Source of the DNA: Mucilaginibacter geliditolerans | GTDB taxonomy: Bacteria > Bacteroidota > Bacteroidia > Sphingobacteriales > Sphingobacteriaceae | Assembly (NCBI RefSeq): GCF_014200495.1 | Contig: NZ_JACHBY010000018.1 | Coordinates: forward strand, 1 to 27,175 | Direction of reading: 5' to 3' | Length of the DNA: 27,175 nt | Shown: positions 8,664-15,365 of the stretch, one piece after another | Position numbering within the stretch: the first letter of the stretch is position 1 | Layout: every line of letters begins with the position of its first letter | The notes under the pieces: generated by a model | Databases searched by the model: none | The model's input: only the letters and a program-made list of their open reading frames with translations | What the model was told of the DNA's origin: nothing | Position numbers and translations under genes: made by a program

Positions 8664-9011
8664 ATGAAAACAGAAGATATTGCAAACAGGCTGATTGAAC
8701 TTTGCACAGCGGGCGAATTTATTAAGGCACAGGAAGAGCTATATGATACTGAAATTATAAGTATCGAAACCGATGGCAGCAGGAGAGAGGGCCTAACCAC
8801 CATGCTGGCCAAAGAGCAAAACTTTTTAGATAGCTTGGTGAAAATAGATAAGATAGAATTTGCGCCGCCGGTAATTGCAGGGAGTTATATTTCAGTAAAA
8901 CTGATGATGGCTGTTGATTTTAAGAGCATTGGCCCTAAAAGTTTTGAAGAGATCTGCGTTTATAAGGTGGTGAACGAAAAAATAGTTTTCGAGCAATTTT
9001 TCAGGGATTGA
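8664..9011 (+). CDS. SnoaL/NTF2-like domain protein
   Basis: A 115-residue cytoplasmic protein. The order is an alpha-helical start (IANRLIELCTAGEFIKAQEELYD) with the motif YDTEIISIETDG, then a helix with GLTTMLAKEQNFLD, then a curved sheet ending YKVVNEKIVFEQFFRD. This is the SnoaL/NTF2 alpha+beta cone layout. Such proteins bind or isomerise small hydrophobic ligands; many are uncharacterised. No catalytic claim can be made. It is divergent from the PPOX-like gene and 55 bp upstream of the AraC-type regulator on the same strand. Confidence 0.8.
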   Translation: MKTEDIANRLIELCTAGEFIKAQEELYDTEIISIETDGSRREGLTTMLAKEQNFLDSLVKIDKIEFAPPVIAGSYISVKLMMAVDFKSIGPKSFEEICVYKVVNEKIVFEQFFRD

Positions 9012-9066
9012 TACCTTGTTTTGGGCAGATGGGAATTGGTGTCAATATTTTTTAATTTAGCCACAG

Positions 9067-9918
9067 ATGAAAGATATCCCGGTACATCAACTACAGGATA
9101 GGGTAAGCTCGGGCCTTGAGATAAGGCATTTTGTGCCACATGAAAAGCTGGGAAAAGGCGAAGATCTGGGCGCTCACCGCGACGATCATTATATATTTTT
9201 CGTGATGGAAGGCGGAGTTGCTTCGCTGATGATCGACTTTGATGAACTGCATCTGCAAAAATCATCGCTTTATTACATTTTACCCGGGCAGGTGCACCAC
9301 CGTATCCGTGCTACTGAGGCCGATGGCTGGTTTGTAGCGGTTGATACGCTGCTGATACCACCCGACTATCGCGATGTTTTTGAGAATCAACTGCTATTAC
9401 AACAGCCTTTTATTTTGAATGAAAGGCAGCTAAATCAATGCCTGAGCCTGCTTGGTTTAATTGATGAAAAACATAACCAGGATGAGGCCACACCCTTTAA
9501 TATTTCCATTGTACATTCCCTGCTGCAGTCTTTTTTAGGGATAGCCGCCGCCGGCTTTGTTTGTTTAAGCAGCTCGCGGTCCAGTTTATCCAGGCCTGCA
9601 CAGTTGTCGCATCAGTTTAAAAAGCTACTGGTGCAAAACGTTCGTACGCTTAAAAGCCCGTCGGCTTATGCTTCGCAATTGAATGTTTCAGAATCATATC
9701 TGAATGAATCGCTTAAAAAAGTAACCGGGTTTTCAGTAAGTTATTGGGTGCAGAATGAGGTGATACTGGAAGCTAAGCGCCTGTTGTATTACAGTCAGAT
9801 GAATGTAAAAGAAATTGCCCATATGCTGGGTTACGAAGATCATGCTTATTTTTCAAGATTATTTAAGAAAGCTACCAATATCACGCCATTAAATTTTCGG
9901 GCTAACTACCGTAAATAG
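9067..9918 (+). CDS. AraC-family transcriptional regulator
   Basis: A 283-residue regulator. The N-terminal half is a cupin-like ligand domain (DHYIFFVMEGGVASLMIDFDE, YYILPGQVHHRI). The C-terminal 100 residues carry two helix-turn-helix motifs of AraC type: PSAYASQLNVSESYLNESLKK and VKEIAHMLGYEDHAYFSRLFKK, followed by TPLNFRANYR. The ligand is unknown. The siderophore-interacting-type reductase begins 66 bp downstream on the same strand, which makes it a plausible target or operon partner. A weak promoter-like TAATTTAG lies just before the start codon. Confidence 0.92.
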   Translation: MKDIPVHQLQDRVSSGLEIRHFVPHEKLGKGEDLGAHRDDHYIFFVMEGGVASLMIDFDELHLQKSSLYYILPGQVHHRIRATEADGWFVAVDTLLIPPDYRDVFENQLLLQQPFILNERQLNQCLSLLGLIDEKHNQDEATPFNISIVHSLLQSFLGIAAAGFVCLSSSRSSLSRPAQLSHQFKKLLVQNVRTLKSPSAYASQLNVSESYLNESLKKVTGFSVSYWVQNEVILEAKRLLYYSQMNVKEIAHMLGYEDHAYFSRLFKKATNITPLNFRANYRK

Positions 9919-9984
9919 TCCAATCATTACCCCGAAGCTGCCATTTTTATTGCTGTGATTGTGCTGTTTATTTGTATTATCAAA

Positions 9985-10707
9985 ATGAAAAACATGGAAA
10001 CATCCACTTTACATAAAATAAAACAAAAGGCCGAACGCTGGTTTGAGCCATCACAATTAAACAAAGGGAGGGTGCTTGAGGTAAGGCACTGGGAGCCCTC
10101 AACAGTTATTGAAATTGACCTGCACCTGCCTAATGCTGATATGTACCAATGGACAGAAATACCTTACATAAAATTCAAGGTTGAAACATTTACATACCGG
10201 GATTATTCACCATCGGGCTGGGATGCTGAAACTCGTACCTGCACCTTATTTATTGATGCCGCGCATAAAGGAGTAGGGACTAATTGGGCACGTAACCTTA
10301 AAAAAGATGATGAGGTAAGCTATTTAAAAATAGGAACCAGTCATCATGCACCCGAAATAACACCGGCAATAATAAGCCTGGGCGATGAAAGCAGCCTGGG
10401 GCATATGCTGGCATTGCAGCAAATGGTATTACCTGCAGCACGGTTTTCAGGAGCTGTATTAATGGCCGATGAACATCACCGCGATTTTTTTAACCAGTAT
10501 TTCCCCGCATCAATACAAACCGTTGCCCGGCACGATGTTTATGGTCACCATAGCCTGATAAAATGGGTTACAGATCAAAACTACTCGTTGGAGAATACCA
10601 TGTTTTACCTGGCCGGAAACAATATGATGGTAAGCCAATTGCGCCGCATGTTACGTTTACAAGGTTATTCTTCGGGGCAGATAAAGGCGAAAGGCTTTTG
10701 GTCATAA
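9985..10707 (+). CDS. Siderophore-interacting-protein family flavoreductase
   Basis: A 240-residue cytoplasmic oxidoreductase. The FAD-binding barrel has the family motif RDYSPSGWD (from about residue 61) in place of the usual RxYT. The NAD(P)-type half contains IISLGDESSLGHMLALQQ and ends with the family's usual GYWRxG-like tail, here KGFWS. Characterised relatives (ViuB, YqjH, SIP) reduce ferric siderophores to release iron. The start is uncertain: ATG 9955 gives a hydrophobic 10-residue extension (MIVLFICIIK) unlikely in this family, so I prefer ATG 9985 or 9994. It follows the AraC-type regulator and is closed by the terminator at 10871-10908. No siderophore receptor or transport gene is nearby. 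Confidence 0.85.
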   Translation: MKNMETSTLHKIKQKAERWFEPSQLNKGRVLEVRHWEPSTVIEIDLHLPNADMYQWTEIPYIKFKVETFTYRDYSPSGWDAETRTCTLFIDAAHKGVGTNWARNLKKDDEVSYLKIGTSHHAPEITPAIISLGDESSLGHMLALQQMVLPAARFSGAVLMADEHHRDFFNQYFPASIQTVARHDVYGHHSLIKWVTDQNYSLENTMFYLAGNNMMVSQLRRMLRLQGYSSGQIKAKGFWS

Positions 10708-10710
10708 AAA

Positions 10711-10730
10711 AGTGGCTGGTGAGGACATCA
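10711..10730. repeat. Degenerate copy of the downstream terminator hairpin
   Basis: AGTGGCTGGTGAG at 10711-10723 shares TGGCTGGTGAG exactly with the terminator at 10879-10889. With G-U pairs, GTGGCTGGTG can fold with CATCAGTCAT (10726-10735). It lacks a T-tract and looks like a decayed duplicate on the far side of the palindromic element. Confidence 0.5.
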
Positions 10731-10763
10731 GTCATGGCTTAAAAAAGCAGAGACCTGTGCGAT

Positions 10764-10865
10764 TCCTTCCTCGGGGAAGGGGAGGTAGGGGTTTCGTCAG
10801 CTTATATAATGCATAAACCCCTCCCTGCCACATCTCAATCCACCGCGCCCCTCCCAGGGGAGGGA
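10764..10865. repeat. Compound palindromic intergenic element, copy 2
   Basis: Same architecture as 81-169: opening hairpin CCTTCCTCGGGGAAGG; long stem AGGTAGGGGTTT (10783-10794) against AAACCCCTCCCT (10815-10826); the spacer CTGCCACATCTCAATCCACC; closing hairpin CCCTCCCAGGGGAGGG. Arm sequences differ from copy 1 while pairing is kept. A terminator follows 5 bp later, as in copy 1. There is no coding content. Confidence 0.75.
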
Positions 10866-10870
10866 ATTAT

Positions 10871-10908
10871 AAATAAAATGGCTGGTGAGTATACCAGCCA
10901 TTTTATTT
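10871..10908. terminator. Bidirectional intrinsic terminator between convergent genes
   Basis: A perfect 16-bp stem, AAATAAAATGGCTGGT (10871-10886) and ACCAGCCATTTTATTT (10893-10908), with a 6-nt loop. It serves the flavoreductase gene on the plus strand and the aldo/keto reductase gene on the minus strand. Confidence 0.85.
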
Positions 10909-10950
10909 TAATATAATCCGTGTGCGCTGTCATCACCGCACACTATCAGC

Positions 10951-11982
10951 TTAATAAAACTTTGGTAAAGGAATTAACCTTGTATCCTGGCGTTGGTGCC
11001 AGTATGGGTAAATCGGGTCGGCATCGCTGGCAGCATCCAGCTTTTTAACCTGATCGGTGGTTAAGTTCCATCCCACGGCTTCAAGGTTTTGTTTTAGTTG
11101 TTCCTCATTGCGGGCGCCTATTACCAGGTTGGCTACCGTTGGCCTTTGCAAAAGCCAGTTTAATGATATCTGCGCTACCGATTTTCCGGTTTCTTCAGCT
11201 ACTTCATCCAACGCGTCAACAATGTTATATAAACGTTCAAAATTGGTTGCCGGGCCATGCGCGCCGCCCTGGCTGATCCTTGAATCTTCAGGAATTGGCG
11301 TACCCCTGCGGTATTTACCACTTAAACGGCTTGATGATAGCGGGCTCCATACTATAGTGCTCACTTTTTGATCAATACCTAAAGGCATCAGCTCCCATTC
11401 AAATTCACGGTCAAGCAGTGAATAATAAGCCTGATGACCAATATATTTTGCCCAGCCATATCTTTCTGAAGCGGATAGCGATTTCATTAAATGCCAGCCC
11501 GAAAAATTTGAACAGGCAATATAACGTACTTTGCCGCTGGTGATCAGGTCATCAAGCGTGCGCAGTGTTTCCTCAACCGGGGTATTAGCATCAAAACCAT
11601 GCATGTGGTAAATGTCAATATGATCGGTTTGTAAGCGCTTCAAGCTGTCCTCGCACGATTTTATCAAATGCTCGCGCGATGAACCGTAATCATTCGGCCC
11701 GTCGCCCATTTTAAAGGTAGCTTTGGTTGATATTAAAACCTTATCGCGCAAACCTTCCAACGCTTTACCCAATATTTCTTCGGATACGCCGTGAGAGTAA
11801 ACATTGGCGGTATCAAAAAGATTAACTCCGGCATCAATGCACAGGTTTACCAGTTTTTTGGCTTCATCTAATTGGGTATCGCCCCAGGCTTTAAAAAATT
11901 GATTACCACCGCCAAAAGTTGCTGTGCCAAAACTAAGTACCGGCACCTGAAGTCCTGATGCTCCTAATTGTCTGTATTCCAT
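10951..11982 (-). CDS. Aldo/keto reductase
   Basis: A 343-residue NADPH-dependent oxidoreductase of the AKR superfamily (TIM barrel), similar to the YghZ/Kv-beta-like group. The catalytic tetrad is visible: Asp57 and Tyr62 in LFDTANVYSHG, Lys87 in ISTKATF, and His128 in IYHMHGFD. The cofactor-binding end has WSPLSSSRLSGKY and NLVIGARNEEQLKQNLEAV. These enzymes reduce aldehydes or ketones; the natural substrate cannot be predicted. It is a stand-alone gene, with the response regulator ending 86 bp upstream on the same strand. Confidence 0.92.
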   Translation of the reverse strand: MEYRQLGASGLQVPVLSFGTATFGGGNQFFKAWGDTQLDEAKKLVNLCIDAGVNLFDTANVYSHGVSEEILGKALEGLRDKVLISTKATFKMGDGPNDYGSSREHLIKSCEDSLKRLQTDHIDIYHMHGFDANTPVEETLRTLDDLITSGKVRYIACSNFSGWHLMKSLSASERYGWAKYIGHQAYYSLLDREFEWELMPLGIDQKVSTIVWSPLSSSRLSGKYRRGTPIPEDSRISQGGAHGPATNFERLYNIVDALDEVAEETGKSVAQISLNWLLQRPTVANLVIGARNEEQLKQNLEAVGWNLTTDQVKKLDAASDADPIYPYWHQRQDTRLIPLPKFY

Positions 11983-12068
11983 ATGTAGCTATTATGTATT
12001 TTCTCAAAGTAACAGGATGCTCAGCACAATTATGTCAGGGTAATTTCAGGTTTTGAACTCAGCTTACC

Positions 12069-12449
12069 TTAAGCATGCGCATGCATGGCATCCTCCAGCA
12101 AATGTTTTACAGTACTGGTAAGATGTGTAAGATCAAATGGTTTGGCAATAAATACATCAGCGCCATAATTACCTAACGACTCCAGCACACGCGGGTAGCC
12201 CGATAGCATAATTATGGGTATATGTGATGTTAAAGGGTTAACTTTTAAATGATGGCAGTGCTCGCCGCCATTAATACCTGCAAGCAGAAAATCAAGCATA
12301 ACCAGATCGGGTTGATGTTGGTTAACACTTTTAATGATATCCTCAGTATAAGAAAGCGCCGTTACTGCATATCCTTCCTGCTCCAATGCTTCTTTTAATA
12401 GGTCGAGTGTATGAATGTGATCATCGACAATCATTATATTTCTAGACAT
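12069..12449 (-). CDS. Single-domain response regulator
   Basis: A 126-residue protein consisting only of a receiver domain. Acidic pocket residues are Asp9 and Asp10 (MIVDDH), the phospho-acceptor is Asp53 (LVMLDFLL), the switch position is Ser83 (MLSG), and the conserved lysine is Lys103 (AKPFD). There is no DNA-binding or enzyme output, so it probably acts through protein contacts or phosphorelay. Two genes upstream on the same strand is a PAS protein with a kinase dimerisation helix but no ATPase domain; a link is possible but the 185-bp gap and the intervening cupin gene argue for separate transcripts. Confidence 0.9.
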   Translation of the reverse strand: MSRNIMIVDDHIHTLDLLKEALEQEGYAVTALSYTEDIIKSVNQHQPDLVMLDFLLAGINGGEHCHHLKVNPLTSHIPIIMLSGYPRVLESLGNYGADVFIAKPFDLTHLTSTVKHLLEDAMHAHA

Positions 12450-12634
12450 GAAAATGTATAATTGGTAGGTATTAAACGATAGTGTTGTGCCATTTGTTTT
12501 TGGACGTTACAAAAATGGCGTAATATTTTTAATTATAACGACATTGTTGCGTTAAGCTTTTATGAACATTGCATAAACAAAATGGGAGCAAAGGTTTATT
12601 TGTTGCTTATGCAAAGCATTCTTTTTTGGCAATA

Positions 12635-12979
12635 TTACAGAGGCTTTAAAAAATCGCCATCAATGATCAATAGCTTTACTCCGCTTACTGATGTGGAACG
12701 ATGCGAGCTAAGTTCGTCTGATACGATATAGCTCATGCCTGCACTCAACGATATGCTTTCGCCGTTTTCCAGCTCACTTACAAACTCCCCTTCCAAACAA
12801 TAAACAATATGGCCTTTTTGACACCAGTGATCGTTTAAAAAACCGCTGCTATACTCAACAATACGCAGCCTTAAGCCATCTAATAGTACGGTTTGCCAAA
12901 AAGATGTGCCTGTTTCGCCAGGATGCTCTGTTTTTTTAACTGATTGCCAGTTGATGGTTTGAAATGGGATGGTATACAT
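12635..12979 (-). CDS. DHCW-type small cupin protein
   Basis: A 114-residue single-domain cupin. The segment IVEYSSGFLNDHWCQKGHIVYCLEGEF carries the Asp-His-Trp-Cys motif and the His of KGH that define this small family, followed by SLSAGMSYIVSDELSSHRS as the second cupin motif. A metal site is likely (histidines of DHWC, KGH and SSHR) but the reaction is unknown. It starts 44 bp after the PAS protein gene on the same strand, so the two may be co-transcribed. Confidence 0.85.
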   Translation of the reverse strand: MYTIPFQTINWQSVKKTEHPGETGTSFWQTVLLDGLRLRIVEYSSGFLNDHWCQKGHIVYCLEGEFVSELENGESISLSAGMSYIVSDELSSHRSTSVSGVKLLIIDGDFLKPL

Positions 12980-13023
12980 TTTTTAATTGCTTTATAAACG
13001 ACCAACTGCAATAATTCCATGTT

Positions 13024-13923
13024 TTACTTTTGGCTTAGCTGTATAATCTCAGTCATGCTTATAACTATACTGTCCAGTTCATTTATTGATACGGCTATGT
13101 AATTAATGGCTTTGGCCTTTTCTTCCTCATCCAGATCGGCAGTGCATAACAGATTTGCCACGCCCATTATATTTGCTACGGGCCTGCGCAGGTCGTGCGA
13201 CGTTTTAAAGGCAAATTCTTCCAGTTTACTGGTATAACCTGCAATTGCAAGCTGTGCGTGTTTGCGTTCTGTTATATCGCGGGTTATACCAAGGCAGCCG
13301 ATAATTTTATTTTGCTTGTTATAAACCGGCGATATATAAATTTCAACATAATATTCAACGCCATTGTTATCCCTTTTCTCTTCAAGATGAATTAATTCTC
13401 CACTTAAAGCGCGTTCATAAACAGGCATCCATTTTTTACACATTTTGTCATCAACATGCTTAAAAATGTTATCTCCAATACTTAAAACCTTATTATTTGA
13501 CCGGCGGCGGGCTTCTAAAAATGCCTTGTTTGCAGTAACCAGGGTAAAGTTGGTATCAAATGACCATACCCAATCAATATAAATATCAACCAGGGTTTTC
13601 ATATTATGATTTTCAAGTTCCATTACGGCATCTAAATGCCTTGTATTATTAGTAACTATACAAACCGCATGGCCCGGGCTGGTAACTATGCATTTTAACT
13701 GGTAAAAGCTCGATCCCTGGGAAAACTCAATACATTGCAGTTTTTCTGTGGTAAAGACCTTATCCAGAAAATTTTTGAGTAATTCTGTTTGTGAAGCGTT
13801 AAAAAGTGTTGTGAAATTTTTACAGGTATAATCAACACCCCGCTCAAAAAGATGGTCGTTAAAGTCTGCATCAATATTTAAGATAATACCGATGCGTGAC
13901 AACATGAGCGTTGAATCGAACAT
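13024..13923 (-). CDS. PAS protein with histidine-kinase dimerisation helix but no ATPase domain
   Basis: A 299-residue soluble protein. Residues 1-100 have no clear match but could be a degenerate PAS. Residues about 110-222 form a PAS/PAC domain (WVWSFDTNFTLVTANKAFLEARR ... IGCLGITRDITERK). Then comes a HisKA-like helix pair with KTSHDLRRPVANIMG, the putative phospho-acceptor being His243. The gene stops at residue 299, where a HATPase domain would begin; the following DNA contains no continuation in any frame. This is therefore not a complete kinase: it could be phosphorylated in trans, act as a dimerising sensor, or be a truncated remnant. Comparable short forms exist in Bacteroidota, which favours a genuine architecture. 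A perfect 20-bp palindrome lies 20 bp upstream. Confidence 0.85.
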   Translation of the reverse strand: MFDSTLMLSRIGIILNIDADFNDHLFERGVDYTCKNFTTLFNASQTELLKNFLDKVFTTEKLQCIEFSQGSSFYQLKCIVTSPGHAVCIVTNNTRHLDAVMELENHNMKTLVDIYIDWVWSFDTNFTLVTANKAFLEARRRSNNKVLSIGDNIFKHVDDKMCKKWMPVYERALSGELIHLEEKRDNNGVEYYVEIYISPVYNKQNKIIGCLGITRDITERKHAQLAIAGYTSKLEEFAFKTSHDLRRPVANIMGVANLLCTADLDEEEKAKAINYIAVSINELDSIVISMTEIIQLSQK

Positions 13924-13943
13924 TAAATTATTTAAGGTTGCCG

Positions 13944-13963
13944 TTATCTTAGTACTAAGATAA
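13944..13963. promoter_or_regulatory. Perfect 20-bp palindrome upstream of the PAS gene
   Basis: TTATCTTAGTACTAAGATAA is identical to its own reverse complement. It sits 20 bp before the PAS gene start codon, in or next to the expected promoter, and resembles an operator for a dimeric regulator. The partner protein is unknown. Confidence 0.6.
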
Positions 13964-14002
13964 TGTATTATAATTCAGATTAGTACATAATGGCAGAGAA
14001 CT

Positions 14003-14581
14003 TTATTTGGTGTAATAAAAGTTCTGTATATTCTCATGATCTGTTGAAGTGCCATCATAAGTTTCAGTGTAAATATCTACTGTGTGAAATGACAGGCTGG
14101 TACTGCTAATGCTAATAATGGTTACTGTATGGGTTATGGTTGTAAGGGTGGGCAAGGAGGTAATAATTCCTGAACCTAAAGTGCCTGTAACTGTAAAATC
14201 GAGGCCCGTAACTGTTGGCGTAAGGTTAAAGGTAGTTTTAGAAAAGCTGTATGTGCCGCCAACACTAGCACTTATAGCTGATAGGAGTGATCCGTTTGTT
14301 ACAAGTGCGTTACTTGTACTTGTAAAGGTGCTGTCGTTATTAAATTTTGCAATACTATGAACACTATCTGATGCCACGCAGGTTGTATCAGTTACCAGTA
14401 CATTATTTATATACGATACCAAAGTTTGCTTTTGTAATTTCCATTGGCCAACTATCAGGGTTTGTTTTATTTTAAGGCTATCTGGTGCAGGATTTATTTG
14501 TATGCTGCTGCTGTTCTTTTTACAAGCGCAAAAGCATAAAAGTAAACCAGCTAATACTAAAACGAATGTATTACGAACCAT
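14003..14581 (-). CDS. Lipocalin-like lipoprotein
   Basis: A 192-residue lipoprotein starting at ATG 14581 (MVRNTFVLVLAGLLLCFCAC), with the lipidated Cys in CFCAC; the frame extends to 14623 but the extra residues have no signal-peptide character. After a KKNSSS linker, the segment IVGQWKLQKQTLVSYIN resembles the opening strand of Bacteroidota lipocalin-like domains (GxWxL). The rest is Thr/Ser-rich beta structure (SIAKFNNDSTFTST, GTYSFSKTTFNLTPT). No function can be assigned. It converges with nothing and is preceded by a 380-bp gene-free stretch. Confidence 0.75.
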   Translation of the reverse strand: MVRNTFVLVLAGLLLCFCACKKNSSSIQINPAPDSLKIKQTLIVGQWKLQKQTLVSYINNVLVTDTTCVASDSVHSIAKFNNDSTFTSTSNALVTNGSLLSAISASVGGTYSFSKTTFNLTPTVTGLDFTVTGTLGSGIITSLPTLTTITHTVTIISISSTSLSFHTVDIYTETYDGTSTDHENIQNFYYTK

Positions 14582-14963
14582 AATACTTAAGAATTGGGCC
14601 TTAAAGTTAAACAATATCAGCAAATAATATTTTATTAAGCAATAATATTCTTTCAGGAGTTAAAGTTATTCAGGTGTGCAAACATCTAAATGCGACGGGC
14701 CTGAATTGTTGAGTTTATGTAATTATTACAGCGGTTTTGTGTAACAATCTGAATGAATTGAATTTGTTTACTGCATAATGAATAATTTACACGGGATCTG
14801 CTTTTATAACTGTAATTAATCTAAAATTAATCCATTTGTGATTTTTGCGAAAAAACAGGATGAACTAAACCTGCACCTGATTTCAGTTTGGGGCGCTAAA
14901 ATTAAAACGGGTTCAGAAATTAATCTTGAACCATCATCTATCGTGTTAAAAAATTAGGATCAC
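14582..14963. other. Gene-free intergenic stretch
   Basis: This region separates the divergent lipoprotein and DoxX genes. No convincing frame is present. It contains an AT-rich tandem-like pair, GCAAATAATATT near 14620 and GCAATAATATT near 14639, and a promoter-like GATTTTTG at 14840-14847 (one mismatch to TAnnTTTG) that could serve DoxX with a leader of about 110 nt. No stable RNA structure was recognised. Confidence 0.5.
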
Positions 14964-15359
14964 ATGAAAAAAGAACCATTCACCTACCTGCTGGCCCGGT
15001 TACCTATCGGGATGAGTTTTTTTGGTCACGGACTGGAACGATTGCCCAAGCTTGATGCATTCAGTCATGGTATGGCAGCGTCGTTCAGCAAGTCTATACT
15101 TCCCGAAGCACTGGTATTACCCTTTGGCTACATTTTACCGGTACTTGAACTGCTTACAGGCATATTATTACTGCTGGGTTTGTTTACCCGCTTTGCAACA
15201 ATTTTGGGCGTAGCATTGATGCTGGCGCTCATACTTGGCTCGAGCATGATAGAGCAATGGAACAATGTTTTCACACAGATCATTTACGGAGGATACCTGG
15301 CTTTACTGTTCTATTTTGCGCAGTATAATACCCTCTCAATTGACGGATTGAGAGGGTAA
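14964..15359 (+). CDS. DoxX family membrane protein
   Basis: A 131-residue inner-membrane protein with four helices. Diagnostic segments are LARLPIGMSFFGHGLERL, the loop with MAASFSKSILPEALVLPFGYILPVLELLTGILLLLGLFTRF and the closing helix IIYGGYLALLFYFAQYN. DoxX proteins are associated with respiratory or redox functions (for example the DoxD/DoxA system and redox homeostasis complexes), but this lone copy cannot be assigned. AGGA lies a few bases before the ATG. Its final codons, including the stop, form a hairpin, and the convergent GH2 gene ends 6 bp further on. Confidence 0.88.
   Translation: MKKEPFTYLLARLPIGMSFFGHGLERLPKLDAFSHGMAASFSKSILPEALVLPFGYILPVLELLTGILLLLGLFTRFATILGVALMLALILGSSMIEQWNNVFTQIIYGGYLALLFYFAQYNTLSIDGLRG
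15329..15358. terminator. Terminator-like hairpin inside the end of the DoxX gene
   Basis: A perfect 12-bp stem, TACCCTCTCAAT (15329-15340) and ATTGAGAGGGTA (15347-15358), with a 6-nt loop. The DoxX stop codon TAA begins inside the stem. No strong T-tract follows on either strand, so termination or mRNA end protection are both possible. It lies between convergent genes only 6 bp apart. Confidence 0.6.
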
Positions 15360-15365
15360 ATAGAT

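Noticed and set aside
13024..13923. PAS protein as a frameshifted full histidine kinase
   Set aside because: No N, G1 or G2 ATPase motifs appear in any frame downstream before the cupin gene, so there is no sign of a split gene.
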